A stretch of 64,000 nt of DNA from Bimastos eiseni (GCA_959347315.1 OY365818.1:4440305-4504304), one strand, 5' to 3'. Positions 1-11,619 are shown, counted from the stretch's first letter. Notes: generated from the letters alone by a model not told the origin. Made by a program: numbers and translations.

Positions 1-388
1 ACGCGGTCGCCTATACCCACGCTCTGAGATCGAGTTTCAGTAACCGGAGAAGCCAAACGCTCACTTTTTACGTTGCTTTCCTGGCGGCTCGAGTAAGTCT
101 GGATCCGCTCGAAATGTCAGACGATGTACAACGCCCGGATCCTGGGATCTTTTTCCGGATATGGAGGAAGAGGCGGATGAGGATTGTCGGATAGGAATTG
201 ACATGTCGTCCTCCAGATCATCACTGAAACAAAAAGACGGACTGGTGATATCCAGAATAGGATAGAGCCAAAGTTAAACTGGCAGAAGGATGCAGAGAGA
301 AAGATGGAGGGAGGTGAGTAGAGAAGCAGTGATACATAGAGATAGAGGGCATGGTCTCATGAACACAGGCAAAAAGAAGGGTAGATAG

Positions 389-845
389 ATGGACAGACAG
401 ACAGACAGAGACCGACGTAAGCATACAGGCAGAGACACACAGACACAGGGACAGACAAAACATACAGATAGACAGACAGAGGCTGACATCAACATACAGA
501 CAGACAGAAAGACACAGGGACAGACAGAAGCATACATAGAGACAGACAGAGAGAGACAGAGACTGATGAAAACATATAGGCAAGTAGACGGACACAGGGA
601 TAGACAGAAATAAACAGAGAGACATACAGAGCAGAGAGACAGATGTAAACATAAAGGCAGACAAACAGACACAGGGACATACATGAACATACACTGAGAG
701 AGACATGAATGTACAGGCAGGCAGACAGACAGACAGAGAGAAACATACAGAGAGAGACATACATAGACAGACATAAACATACAGAGACAGACGTAAACAT
801 ACAGGCAGACAGAAAGACACAGGGACAGATAGATAGACAAACAGA
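389..845. repeat. GACA-type microsatellite block
   Basis: About 450 bases of imperfect GACA/CAGA units with interspersed CATACA. It creates long open frames of Ser/Cys/Leu/Val on the minus strand and Arg/Asp/Gln on the plus strand; these are low-complexity shadows, not genes. The preceding 380 bases show nothing. Confidence 0.95.
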
Positions 846-1202
846 ACGATGAGATGTCATCAAAACCAAAACCACAGAAGACAAGTTGCCGCTGTTAAAA
901 ACCAGTTATACTATTACACATTCCATGACAAAATTGTGGGCACCTTGTAAGCCTATTGACTTCCTTTAGGCTTGAAGCAAGTTCAGACAAGGACAATATT
1001 GACTTTTTAATAAATTCTTGCATACCCAAGTATCAGAGGGAGTCGGGATGGAGAGAGAAGTGGAGAGGGGGAGGGAATTTGTCCTTTCAGAAGTTAGTTC
1101 CAATCATTAAGCGTCGTTGAACATTATAAATATTTCTTGTCCAATATCAATATCAGCTACTCGCTATGTTTCAATGTTGAGTTTTGGCCGATGGGTACAG
1201 AG

Positions 1203-1446
1203 TGTGGCACAGTGGCCGATCGGTTAGAGCAGTCGGCCCGTAACGTTCAGTGTGCGCTGAACGAGCGGGTTCGACCCTCGTCCGGGGAGTCCCTGTGTAG
1301 GGACCTTGAGCAAGTCCTTTGCGCAGAATTGCTCTGCAGTACAACTGCAATTGCGTCGTCGAAGCGTGTCTGTGCACTTCTGAGCAAAAGATGTTGGAAG
1401 AAGGGTGGTTTCAAATTTTGGTAATAAAAATAATTAAATAAAAAAA
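1203..1446 (+). repeat. tRNA-derived SINE, family 1
   Basis: tRNA-like head with A box (CCGATCGGTTAGAGC) and B box (GGGTTCGACCCTCG). A conserved core GGGACCTTGAGCAAGTCC follows, then an unrelated body and a short TTTTGGTAATAA tail. Other copies lie at 17238-17418, 43873-44094 (minus) and 60466-60655. It is a pol III-transcribed retroelement that needs a partner LINE. Confidence 0.88.
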
Positions 1447-1752
1447 TACAATAATAGTTCAAATCACTAATTGAATTCTAATTACCAATAAACAATAGGG
1501 ATGATGACTGGTGATATTTCCCTGCATCAGTATGACATCGGTAATTAACCATGATTAACATCGTCGCTGTTTGTCTCCTGTTGTTTGATTGTATTCTATT
1601 CTCTCTAATCGTAATTTTGGTAATCTAATAAATTCGTCAAGTACTCAAACAAAATCAATAAATCAATCAAATAATAATGACTTGAATAGCTTAGCTATAG
1701 TTCTTGTGAGCGACTTAGAGTCAGGGTCTATAGAGGCAACTAGAAATGGTTG

Positions 1753-1915
1753 TTTCGATAGTCCGAAGGTTCGATAATCCAAACAAAATTTTCTAGTCCG
1801 AAGACTTTCGGATTATCGAATCTTCGGACTATCGAACCCTAGGTACTCTTGAGCTAGCCTTACACTAATGACTATCTACCCTTCGTACTATCGAAACTTC
1901 ATACTATCGAACGGT
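1753..1915. repeat. Palindromic TTCGGACTATCGAACC element
   Basis: Alternating direct and inverted copies of TCCGAAGGTTCGATAGTCC, able to fold on itself. The same words form the two ends of the element at 17639-17942. Probably a MITE relic; family not known to me. Confidence 0.7.
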
Positions 1916-1929
1916 CTCCACTAGAAATA

Positions 1930-2625
1930 GCATGGTAACTGTAAAACGTTATCGCATAGCAGCTAGATAGTTTGATTGACTCTTTTGCCCTCGTTGTTTT
2001 CTAGTGTCAACAGACGGCATATCTAGAGTTAACACTTCTGGGAAACATCAGGGACCGATATAAATTCCTAGCAACAACGTTTGACCATCTCTGTGTGTGG
2101 GGGGGATTTGAAAATCGTGTCCTTATAAGTTATAACTAAGGGATCTCAAGACAGTGACAGACTCAGATGTTCCGAGGACTCAAACATACACTCATGCATA
2201 CACAGACGAACAAATAAACCCACGCACACAGACAACCAGCATGCTAACAATAACACAAACAAACACATAGAAATATAATCACGCAAACACAGACACATGT
2301 TGAATAGTTGTACGCGTTTTACACAACCTAGACCCGGGTCATTTTCCAATGAATTTTTATCCACGCGTAGTTTAACAACTGAGGCAGATAATCATCTAGT
2401 GCAAGCAACCAAAGTCGCTTGTTACACCCCTCTGCCTCAGTTCTGAGAAAGCTGTGCCCAGCTTATTACCAAAACCCGCGGGACACTAAAACCGGTTCCT
2501 TCGCGGCCGTCAGATTGAACAAGACATCAACAAAAAGCATTGAGTGCAAGTATAGGTTGCTAGTTGCTCTCCACAGCATCGGTTCCGAAAAGCTGTCCGT
2601 TTTAAAAACCCGTGGGACAATTGAG
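1930..2625. other. No gene seen
   Basis: Unique-looking sequence. Open frames here are short and lack recognisable motifs. Confidence 0.6.
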
Positions 2626-2629
2626 CCCG

Positions 2630-2872
2630 ATGGCTCACGTTCATTTCGTCGCAGATCACTTCGTCGCATTTTAAAACGACACTAACCCTGACCCTAAAAG
2701 ACCCTCACGAAGCATAGCATGACCATAACCGACCCTCACCACGCATAATCTGACCCTAACCGACCCTCACGATGGTTAACCTGACCCTAACCGACATGCG
2801 ACGAAATTAATGCAACGAATGATCTGCGTAGAAATAATCTGCGACGAAATGAACGGTCACCGAGCCCGGTTC
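2630..2872. mobile_element. Foldback element with TTCATTTCGTCGCAGAT ends
   Basis: Left end GTTCATTTCGTCGCAGATCA and right end ATCTGCGACGAAATGAAC are inverted copies. The inside has repeated GACCCTAACC-like words. A second member with expanded 14-bp terminal repeats is at 11088-11490, and an internal fragment is near 3530-3640. There is no coding capacity. Confidence 0.75.
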
Positions 2873-3003
2873 ATCCTCTGTAAAGCCAACAGGAGATTGA
2901 AATCGGTTTCTTAACAGCATTTAGACTGAGCCAGAAGACATCAACATCTAATTTAACCGAACCTTCCATCATTTAGTGCTTACAATTGCTTTTAAAAATC
3001 GTC

Positions 3004-3165
3004 AATGTAATGCAATGAAGCACTTATACAGCGCCACTCGATCAGAGGCGCTCACGACTCAACACAAAGCTAAACAGAGAAGAGTTAAGTCTTCCGGCGC
3101 TTCCGGAAGGAGGCAGAGGCGAGAGAGGGCAGCTCCTTTCGAAGAGGAAGGGGAAGGCTGATTAA
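3004..3165 (-). mobile_element. Non-LTR retrotransposon 3' end (family A)
   Basis: Reverse strand reads the end of a reverse-transcriptase ORF (SPAAFRKRLK-type) and the 3' UTR with GTTGAGTCGTGAGCGCCTCT and a CATTACATT tail. The same end occurs at 10437-10945 (minus) and 26890-27108 (plus). Confidence 0.7.
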
Positions 3166-3179
3166 GAAGTACCCTTCAT

Positions 3180-3345
3180 GATGTCGACAAGCTATGCCCG
3201 TTAAGTCATTCTAATGCATAACGCTATGGGCGCCTTTCATGGCTGACGACAGTTAAATTCGACTCAATGTAATAATTTGTGATCGTCCGTTCGTACTGTA
3301 ATTGTAATCATAGCACGGTTTGTCAGTTCGAAATTAAATTATTAA
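3180..3345 (+). repeat. Dispersed repeat ending CGGTTTGTCAGTTTGAAA
   Basis: Shares GGGCGCC...CATGGCTG, CAGTTAAATTCGACTC and TGTAATCATA(C/G)...CGGTTTGTC with 61595-61715 and, in part, 18655-18745. It looks like the 3' terminus of a LINE family. Confidence 0.65.
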
Positions 3346-3723
3346 ACTAGGATACAATTAAGGATAAATCTTCTGCAGCCGAAAGTTAGGCCGCTGTATA
3401 CCAACGAAAATTTTAACGTCTACGCCGAACACATACAACATTTAGCGGGCGAAGACTTCTGCGCATGCGCCACCTTCAGCGCATGCGCATTGTTAAAACA
3501 ACCGAAATGTTTATAATATGTATAGTGAGCACTGAGGGTCGTTAATGTCACGTCGGGAATCGTGATGGTCGGTTAAGGGTCCGGTTAGGCGCCGTGAGGA
3601 TCCTTTAGGGTCAGGGTTAGTATCGTTTGTAGACAAAGGCAAAGAACCTTCGGCCGCAGTAGTAATTATTCCGTGCATTGAGGGGCCGAAGTTTCGGCCG
3701 CAGAAGTTCCACACTATATCATT

Positions 3724-4088
3724 CAGCGTTTCCCAAACATGTTTTCCGCTGAATCCCAGGGTTCCGTGAGGTGAAGACAAGGGTTCCGCAGAAAACTTTC
3801 AGTGTGAACAATAAGCCTAAAACAATTTAATATAAATAATACCAATTTTTAATAGGAGGGTTTTTGTGTGACATTTGTGTATATAACTTTATATGAAAGA
3901 CAATTCATTTGTCATCGTCGTCGATATTTGTATTGTTATTAATCTAATCCAAGCCTAAACCTATAATTGTCTGAATTCTCAAGCGTTTTTACCGACAACA
4001 GAATATATTTATAGTTATGGATGGGGTTTCCGCCAACAAATCTTTATATCAAAAGGGTTCCACGACCAAAAAAGATTGGGAAACACTG
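3724..4088 (+). mobile_element. hAT-like MITE (CAGCGTTTCCCAAAC family), copy 1
   Basis: Ends CAGCGTTTCCCAAAC and GATTGGGAAACACTG are inverted. The flanks atatcatt and atgtaatt (6 of 8 identical) fit a decayed 8-bp target duplication. Inner marker GGGTTCCACG(A)CCAAAAA is shared with 7747-8060 and 39341-39778. Confidence 0.8.
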
Positions 4089-4099
4089 ATGTAATTAAA

Positions 4100-4610
4100 T
4101 AAACCCCAGAGGCGAGAGACGCTTTGAACGAAAAAGCGGTTTATCTCATTGCTACGCAAGTCAAGCAACACCTCCACGTTGGCATAGATGAGCTGCTGCA
4201 TTCTGCAATGAACTGACTTTCAGAAGAACAGAACAGAACAGAACAGAAGTAGAAAAATTAAACGAGAAAATCATGAAACGATGAAACGGAAGAAGAAACA
4301 AAATAGCAGAGAGGAAGCTGATCCAACACGAACACGAAGAAAAAAACAGAAACCGCTCTAGGACTTTTATTTCCAAAGCACTAATTGCAAACTGAAGGAA
4401 CATATGAAGCAGCATATCACAACGTCCATTTTTAGCAGCGCATATAAAGTCTTCTCCATAATAAACTCGACCATCAACAGTTCAACTCTCAGACAAGCAA
4501 ATTCTCCTCTTTATTTATATTAGAAGACTTCAATATCAACTTTACTTAATAAATAAGCGAGTTAAACTTCACAACAGGCGATTAAATCACAGTATATACA
4601 GTCATGATTA
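4100..4610. other. No gene seen
   Basis: A-rich sequence with AGAACAGAAC repeats near 4225. No coding signal. Confidence 0.6.
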
Positions 4611-4689
4611 ATTTTAATAGATGACAATCCTTTTTAATAGAGGACAATCCCATTTGATACTCAAATCATCATCTGTGATGAATAGATAT

Positions 4690-4905
4690 TGTTCAACTGC
4701 TAATAGTTTTAAACATTGTTTGGGCACAATACTACTGTACAACAGTATAATAATACAACAATATTCGACACAATACAATACAACTGTATTAAATACAAAC
4801 TACAAAATAATACAACTGTATATTCGATACAATACCTCTGTATTTGATACTAGACAATAATACAAAACAGCGGTATTAGATACAATACAACTGCATTTTA
4901 TATTA
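4690..4905. repeat. Degenerate ATACAACTGTATT minisatellite
   Basis: Repeated ATACAACTGTATT, ATTCGATACAATAC and variants, roughly every 20-35 bases. Confidence 0.75.
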
Positions 4906-5634
4906 TCATCCATCCAAAGTTCAAAAGTGCACACGCAGCCACACTACAGAACCTATACGGTGCTGTGCAACTGTTAGTGAAGGACTTGCTCTCAATATCC
5001 TCGAAACAGTAATAAACCGCCAGAGTGAAGGCTTTAACGCTCAACATTACCAGGGCAGCCTCTAGACAAGTGCGTGTCTAGAGGCCGAGCGCATTAGACG
5101 ATCGGCCACCAAGTGTCAGAATCAAATACAGTTGTATTGTATTGCATTTTCTTTCTGCACATCTACACTTTCGCGCGTATCCAATGCACACGGGCTTTGC
5201 TGCCCTGTCTGTATCTCCAAGGACACGAAAAACCGTGATACTAGGCCTGGTACAAAAAACCTGAACCAGTCTAGCACACTAACATTAAAAAATAGATGAC
5301 CTGGCCTTGAAAATGACCCACAGTCTTTGACCCTGCAGTAGAACCTGGCCAAAGAGCAGTCGCTGCTTTAGCCTTGAGAAACAGTTACGTCTATATGAAG
5401 AGACGTCCTTATTTTCCTAGCCTCGGCGGTCAGTCCTCTCGCCTGCCGCAACTAAGCAACTATGGTCTTGGTAACGCGGCAACTATCGCTGCAAAATGAT
5501 CAGATGGTGGTGGAGTCGACTGGCTACACGCCACCCTAGGTCGAGGGTAAGAATGGCTGCCTCCTTAGGCTGGCTCAAGGGGCTGATCCTTAAGCCACAA
5601 GAAGAACAGCAGTCCCCTAAGCTAACCCTGAGTA

Positions 5635-5745
5635 GTAGTTTCAGTCTAACGGAACTGTGTGATAACGTAAATCATTAGTGTCGCCCTTCCTCTTTATCCA
5701 GGCTTGGGACTGGCACCGTCAGAGTGCAAACAGTGGAGGATTTAC
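5635..5745 (-). repeat. Dispersed repeat R1 (minus copy)
   Basis: About 110 bases. In its plus orientation R1 reads CCACTGTT(C/A)GCA...GACAGTGCCAGTCCCAAGCCTGG, then AAAGGAGGAGGGCGACGCTAATGATC and GTCACACAGT. At least seven full copies occur in this window. No A or B box is evident in it. Confidence 0.8.
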
Positions 5746-5817
5746 TAGCCCTGAGCCAGCGGCAGCCACGAATATGTAAGAGGAGTGTACGCGTGGATGC
5801 ATTTGTGTGTATCATTA

Positions 5818-6062
5818 TGACACACTCAATTGACACCCCCTTTGACACCCTCTATTGACACCCTCTTTTAACACTATCCTTTGACACCCTCCATTGACAC
5901 TGTCTTTTGACACGGTTAATTGCCACCGTCTTTTGACACACTCATTTGACACCCCCCTTTGACACATTCTTTTGACAGCCTCTGTTGACACTCTTTTGAC
6001 ACCCTTAATTGACACACACACACCCTTTGACACCTTCTTTTCACATCCTCCATTGACACTGT
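5818..6062. repeat. TTGACACCCTCTT minisatellite
   Basis: About 14 degenerate units of TTGACACCCTCTT(T), 17-18 bases each. The minus strand is open through it (VNGGCQRG-type repeats), which follows from the unit and not from selection. Confidence 0.88.
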
Positions 6063-6114
6063 CCTTTGAGTCTATCATACACACATAGGCCGTGCATGAA
6101 TATATGTGTATAAT

Positions 6115-6232
6115 TTGCATATATATACACAAATATATATATATATATGTAAATATATATATATATATATGTAAATATATATGTGTGTGTATTGTGCGCG
6201 TGTGTCTCTGTATGTATGTATATGTGTGTTTT
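6115..6232. repeat. AT/GT dinucleotide tract
   Basis: (AT)n with TGTAAATATA interruptions and a short GT run. Confidence 0.9.
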
Positions 6233-6559
6233 CATGATTACACGAGTGTATGTGCGACGTCATTTTCTTAGCCTCTGCACACGAGGACGGGTGGTGACTG
6301 GCCTGTCCTCTACCTCGCCGTCTCATATCCTCCTCCCACCGCAGACCATAAAGAGAAGTATTCGGCAGTGCACGAGAAGAAAGGGAAATGAAGAAAAGAG
6401 GCATGGAGTGAAAACAACAGCCTCTCTTCAGCAGCAACTTACTCTAATACGTCGATATTACAAGGGATAAACAGCAGCGCCAGAAGAGAGCAGAAACCTT
6501 CGCTGGCTTCTGCAGCCGTGTTTGCATCATTTTCTAATGTGACAGCTTCACCGTCAGTG

Positions 6560-6725
6560 GTCGTATTCATCATCGTCAGTATTGTCGTCATCATCATCAC
6601 TGTCACCATCGTCATCATCACCATCGTCATCATCGTCGTCGTCGTCGTCATCATCATCATCACCATCGTCGTCGCCGCCGATGTCTCCGACGTCGTCGTC
6701 ATCATCATCATCATCTGTCAGGGAA
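6560..6725. repeat. TCA/TCG trinucleotide tract
   Basis: Imperfect (CATCGT)n and (CATCAT)n. Reads poly-Asp on the minus strand and Ile/Val on the plus strand; not a gene. Confidence 0.93.
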
Positions 6726-6854
6726 TCACCATCACCATAGCTGCAGTCGTAATTGAACAAAAATGTTATAACAGCCAAAGAGCATCATAATCTAGATGCA
6801 ATCCTGCATCTGTGGTGTCAAATACGAAAAAGAATATACAAATTACCAAAACAT

Positions 6855-7345
6855 GAGCACCATCATCTTTAGCACCATCTTCTTCATCTTTAGCACCATC
6901 ATCTCGCCCACCATCTTCTTCATCTTTAACACCATCATCTCGCCCACCATCTTCTTCATCTTTAACACCATCATCTCGCCCACCATCTTCTTCATCTTTA
7001 ACACCATCATCTCGCCCACCATATTCTTCATCGTTAGCACCATCATCTCGCCCACCATCTTCTTCATCTTTAACACAATCATCTCGCCCACCATCTTCTT
7101 CATCTTTAGCACCATCATCTCGCCCACCATCTTCTTCATCTTTAACACCATCATCTCGCCCACCATATTCTTCATCGTTAGCACCATCATCTCGCCCACC
7201 ATCTTCTTCATCTTTAACACCATCATCTCGCCCACCATCTTCTTCATCTTTAACACCATCATCTCGCCCACCATCTTCTTCATCTTTAGCACCACCATCT
7301 CGCCCACCATCTTCTTCATCTTTAGCACCATCATCTCCACCATCG
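6855..7345. repeat. 36-bp minisatellite, about 13 units
   Basis: Unit CACCATCATCTCGCCCACCA plus TCTTCTTCATCTTTAA, 36 bases, so every copy keeps the frame. Plus strand reads ISPTIFFIFNTI repeats (210-codon frame 6796-7428); minus strand reads MVGEMMVLKMKK repeats (190 codons). Variants come in blocks (TATTCTTCATCGTTAG appears twice, 126 bases apart from similar neighbours), which suggests higher-order duplication. No signal or flanking exon supports a protein. Confidence 0.92.
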
Positions 7346-7500
7346 TCTTGATATTTTTGTTCCTAGGACAAGACTGCCTCGGCCTAACACTGGGCGTCTG
7401 CTCCTGTGGGTTCATCTACCTGGAATGATCTTTCCGCCATTATCAATGTCTAAACTAATGATTGGATTCTCTCCATCGGCTTTTCTCCTCCACCTAACTC
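7346..7500 (+). mobile_element. Non-LTR retrotransposon ORF2 end (family B)
   Basis: TTCCTAGGACAAGACTGCC and on encode a reverse-transcriptase C-terminal stretch (TW NDL PP, KLMI.FSPSA). It shares sequence with 29130-29390 and 8788-8945. Truncated. Confidence 0.7.
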
Positions 7501-7746
7501 ATAGCCAATTCCGTTACAATGAGATCCCTGACCGTACACTGTCCATGGGAAGTTTAGACGTTGAGTGAGAGGAGGACCTGCCCTCATACGGCAAGGCCGA
7601 GAAAATGAAGACGCTGACACTTCATACCCATGGCTGCCTCAGGGTTAACTCAAGAAACCCCTCAGCCTCCTCATCATCAGCTTCTGAAGCCGGAGAACGA
7701 AAGCCCTTAAACAATAAACTTTGACCTACCCAAGGACCTTCTAAGG

Positions 7747-8060
7747 CAGCGTTCCCCAAACTATGTTCCTAGAAACCCTGGAGTTAGGTGACCGCGGAAA
7801 ACCTTCAGTGTGAACAAATGGAGGGTTTTTGCTAAACATCTGTTTATTACTTTAGTTATTTTATATGAATGAGAATTCATAAGTCATTGTCATCGCCATT
7901 TGTGTTATTGTATGTTAATTTAATCTAGGCCTAAACCTGTAATTTTCTGCATTCTCAAGCGTTTGTACCTACCACAGAGTATGTTTAGTTTTGGACGGGG
8001 TTCCGCCATAAAGGTCAAGATCAAAAAGGTTCCACGGCCAAAAAAGATTGGAAAACGATG
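7747..8060 (+). mobile_element. hAT-like MITE (CAGCGTTTCCCAAAC family), copy 2
   Basis: Starts CAGCGTTCCCCAAACTATGT and ends AAGATTGGAAAACGATG. Flanks ttctaagg and ttccaagg match at 7 of 8 bases, as a target duplication should. Confidence 0.82.
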
Positions 8061-8349
8061 TTCCAAGGTTTCAACGGATGAGGATTCGTCAACACGTGCT
8101 CTTCCCTTCTTCCACGACCCCCTTAAACCTGACACCGCAGGTCAGGTCAATAAGGGACTGACCTTGCCAAGAGGGAGCAAGCCTGCAGTCTCCTTTGACG
8201 ACACGAAGCCGTATCGCCTTCTTATCCTCCACAGCTAACCGTTCCTGAGGCCATGAGCATCGGTCTGCATGTTCGAGTACCTGTGTCCTCGCGCATGCGT
8301 CAATGTATATATAAATATATATAAATATATATATATGTATATATCGTCG

Positions 8350-8712
8350 TCATCATCACCATCCACTGCACATTTGACCATTGTTCTCCAATGCTTCTCT
8401 GTCCTGGATTAGCTGTAATGAGTTGTGTAAGCTAATATCGGCCACCGCACCAGTCTTCTACGTCATCCAGCCTTTCTCTGCGAGGTCTCCCCTTCTTCCC
8501 GTTCCATCCATAATTCCTGTCATTACACTTCTTATTTTTCTCTTATTACGCATTCTGCAAATGTGCTCAAATAGTCCCAATTTTCTCTCCATTATGGCTT
8601 GCATCATATTCTCTTTGAAGTTGAATCTTCTTCTTACTTCAATGGTTGTTACTCTTTGTGTAATCCAGTCAATTACAAAAGCTTTCTGTATACCAGAGCA
8701 TTTCAAACGCAA
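8350..8712 (-). mobile_element. RTE-type LINE, ORF2 C-terminus
   Basis: Minus strand frame 8712-8458 reads MRLKCSGIQKAFVIDWITQR and then the ERKLGLFEHICRMRNKRKI and MDGTGRRG signature. This matches the post-RT tail of RTE-clade LINEs (FGHICRM...GRRGRP). Frameshifted or decayed beyond that. Confidence 0.78.
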
Positions 8713-8787
8713 GTATCATTCTTATATGGTTTCGCATATCTATATCTATATATATTTATACATATGTAATATAAAAATATATATATA

Positions 8788-8945
8788 TATATGACCTTCC
8801 TCCATTATTGAGAACCAAACTAATGGCTGGCTTATCGGCTTCTCGCTCTTTAAAGACGTTTCTTTTCCCACCAGAGTTTCTGTGCTGAGAGAGCTCTTGA
8901 CTAGTTATTCTGTGAGAGACGCTATATAAATCTAAAGATACGATA
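8788..8945 (+). mobile_element. Non-LTR retrotransposon 3' end (family B)
   Basis: DLPPLLRTKLMAGLSASRSL KTFLF reads the last RT residues. The UTR ends GAGACGCTATATAAATCTAA AGATACGAT, as at 29340-29390. Confidence 0.75.
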
Positions 8946-8999
8946 CGATATCTGTAATTTATATATACGTCAACGCTCGACGATGGGCTTACATGCGAT

Positions 9000-9490
9000 G
9001 CGATGACCACGCTTCGCGTGCATAGCCACCATTCGGACCACGGCCGTCACCTTGATGAAGATCAAAAACCGCTCGTTTGCAGATCTTTTAGATAACCATG
9101 CTTTAGCGCCTTTCTATTGCTTCAAAGCGGCGCTATATAAATGGCCTCATCTGATGCGTAAATACGAGAACGTTGAGCAAATAAGATGAAATACTTAACG
9201 GTCGACTGCAAACCGACCAATAGGATAAGATCCCAGCGTCACTTGGTCATGTGATTGTATCATCATTATTAATTATCAGTATTAATATGTATATATAATT
9301 AATAATTAATAATAACATTTAATAATTAGCAAACCTTTTAATGTCATTGGACATTTCTATTGTTACAAACCTTTCAGCCCAGCTTCGCCTGAGATTGAAA
9401 TTTTAACCAACGCCCAATTTATATATATTCCGGCAGCAGAATATTATTGACCTACACAGGGTTAATACTATTAGCAACAGCAGTCTCTGC
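9000..9490. other. No gene seen
   Basis: Unique AT-rich sequence with a TAATTAATAATTA stretch near 9290. Confidence 0.6.
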
Positions 9491-9496
9491 TCAACG

Positions 9497-9590
9497 ACAA
9501 TGACATAGATCATTTTTGTCTCCCTCCTACGTTATCCAAGCTTGGGAGTTTGGGACTGGCATTGCCAGAGTCCAAACAGTTGCAAGTCCT
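9497..9590 (-). repeat. Dispersed repeat R1 (minus copy)
   Basis: Contains GTCTCCCTCCTACGTTATCC AAGCTTGGG...GGGACTGGCATTGCCAGAGT. A 9-base insertion (GAGTTTGGG) distinguishes this copy. Confidence 0.75.
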
Positions 9591-9867
9591 AGAAATATAT
9601 TCGCTCCCATTTGCCTGCCTGTCGTCTGTATTTCCGATTGGTTGGCCACTTGGTGGCCGATAAGCGATTATAAGGTGAATACTTTGCAGGCAGCCGATAT
9701 ACATATGTATAGGCGGATCTCAGTTGCTAGGCCAGAGGCCCACGACTCTGTACCGTCATTTATTTTGTGAGAGGCCTTGAGCGTAAAGAAAGTGGACCAT
9801 CGACACAAAAAACACAACGAATGGGTTCTGAGCACACAGACGAACAATGCGAGGGTCGCAAAAGAAT

Positions 9868-10000
9868 CAGACGGACAGACGGAGAGAGACATACCCAGAC
9901 AGAAAGATACAGGGACTGAGAGACAGACAGAGAGAAGAACGAGACGGGAAGGGAGAGAGCGCGCGAGAGACAGACAGATTATAGAGATTAGAGACAGACA
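9868..10000. repeat. GACA/GAGA microsatellite
   Basis: GACGGACAGACGGAGAGAGAC and further CAGACAGAGAG runs. The surrounding 181-codon plus-strand frame (9777-10322) is compositionally driven. Confidence 0.85.
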
Positions 10001-10436
10001 GACAAAGACAACTCTAGCACAATTTCTGAACAGACACCGACCGCGTCGCCGAACAGCAACAACCGAATTAAAACTCTCCCACTGCCGAAGTCTGACGGTT
10101 TCGGTCCCAAGCATGAAGAACGGAGGAGGGCGTCGCTATCAACCAATCAATCGTCTAGACTTCATCCGACCAACGAACAAGACATTCGCTAGCAAGAAGA
10201 GCGAATGCGAAGAGGAGAATGAGAATACAGACAATAGACTGAGACCAGAAAGACAAGAGAAAGAGAAGCTTGCGCTGCAGCTGTGCTCAGCGTCAAAGAA
10301 CGGAGCATTAACTGCTTTATGATCGCACTCGATCGACTCGACGACGCTCAAGATCACGACTACACAATCAACTGCAATTATTTGGCGCAGTGTTACGGCT
10401 GACAACGCCTCGGTACGAGCTGACCCGCTCCTCCTA

Positions 10437-10547
10437 TGTAATGTGATGGAGCACTAATATAGCGCCACTCAAATAAGAGGCGCTCACGACTCAACACAAA
10501 GATAAACAGAAAAATGAAATTCTTCAGGCGCATCCGGAAGGCAGCAG

Positions 10548-10581
<34 letters not shown>

Positions 10582-10945
10582 GCAGATACTGCCAAAGAGT
10601 AAGGGGAGGCTGTTCCAGCTGATGGGACCCACGTAGGCGAAGCACCTAGATTGGGCCGAGGCAGAGCTCAAGCGGGGAACAACCAAAAGTCAGCGGGCAG
10701 AGGAACGAAGGGAAACCCGGTGCGGAATAGAAGAGACCCTAGTGCAGAAAGCCAGAAGGCAGGCGGGGGCAGACCCAAGGAGACATTTACGAGGCACCGC
10801 AAGGGTCTTGAAACGAATGCGTTGAGATGCTGGGAGCCAGTGAGAGGACCCATGAATGAAGAGATGTGACGAAATTTTGGAATTCCACCAATTAGTCGGG
10901 CAGCCGCATTGAGGATGGACTGTATACTCGGTATCTGTGCATTGT
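10437..10945 (-). mobile_element. LINE (CR1/L2-like) ORF2 C-terminus and 3' UTR, family A
   Basis: Minus strand encodes, over two frames, LNAAARLIGGIPKFRHIS, HWLPASQRIRFKTLAV, APACLLAF, then CFAYVGPISWNSLP and SPAAFRMRLKNF. This is the conserved tail of CR1/L2-type reverse-transcriptase ORFs. A (GACA)7 tract at 10553-10582 interrupts it. Broken by frameshifts. Confidence 0.85.
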
Positions 10946-11087
10946 GTGCAAAAGCGAACGCATGTACGCAGGCATGTATGTATGTATAAATTGTCATCGT
11001 GTATAATTATGTAAGTACATTGTTCAAACATACGTATTTGTATACGTGTAGGCCTATCTCCTTCTGTGCATGTGTGCAAGTATTTCT

Positions 11088-11490
11088 GGGTGACCGCTCA
11101 CTTCGTCGCAGATCATTTCCTCGCATTAATTTCGTAGCATTCGTTTCGTCGCATTCGTTTCGTCGCATTAATTTCGTCGCATTAATTTCGTCGCATTCGT
11201 TTCGTCGCATTCGTTTCGTAGCATTCGTTTCGTCGCATTCATTTCGTAGCATTCGTTTCGTCGCATTCATTTCGTAGCATTCATTTCGTCGCATTCATAT
11301 CGTAGCATTCATTTCGTATCATTCATTTCGTCAGGTTAAGCATCGTGAGGGTCGGTTATGGCCAGGTTATGCGTCTTGGCGGTCGTTTAGCGTCAGGGTA
11401 AGTGTCGTTTTTGAAATGCGACGAAATGAAATGCGACGAAATGAACTGCTATGAAATTATCTGCGACGAAATGAATGGGAACCGTATTTC
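11088..11490. mobile_element. Foldback element with 14-bp terminal arrays
   Basis: Left end GGTGACCGCTCACTTCGTCG starts an array of about 15 CGTCGCATTCGTTT units to 11335. The inside (GTGAGGGTCGGTTATGGCC) resembles 2700-2800 inverted. The right end has inverted units (AAATGCGACGAAATG) and finishes TCTGCGACGAAATGAATGGG. Same family as 2630-2872, with one arm expanded. Confidence 0.82.
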
Positions 11491-11619
11491 TGTATGTATG
11501 TACATAGGCGTGTGAGTATGTATGATTGCATGTACCTAGACACTAAATACATTTCGTTTAAGTATATCTTAAAGTTGCCGCACGCATGACCCCTTTGAAC
11601 TGTCTTTTATTAAGATACT

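Noticed and set aside
221..884. Long Cys/Leu/Ser/Val-rich open frames
   Set aside because: They are translations of the GACA microsatellite and open in several frames on both strands.
1203..1290. Functional tRNA gene
   Set aside because: A and B boxes are present, but the spacing is too long, stems do not fold as a tRNA, and it repeats as a SINE.
6554..6778. Poly-Asp open frame
   Set aside because: Translation of a TCA/TCG trinucleotide tract; no other coding sign.
9777..10322. 181-codon plus-strand frame
   Set aside because: Composition follows the GACA/GAGA tract; no motif, splice or conservation sign.
11007..11294. Frame of NATKRMRRNECDE repeats
   Set aside because: Translation of the 14-bp terminal array of a foldback element.
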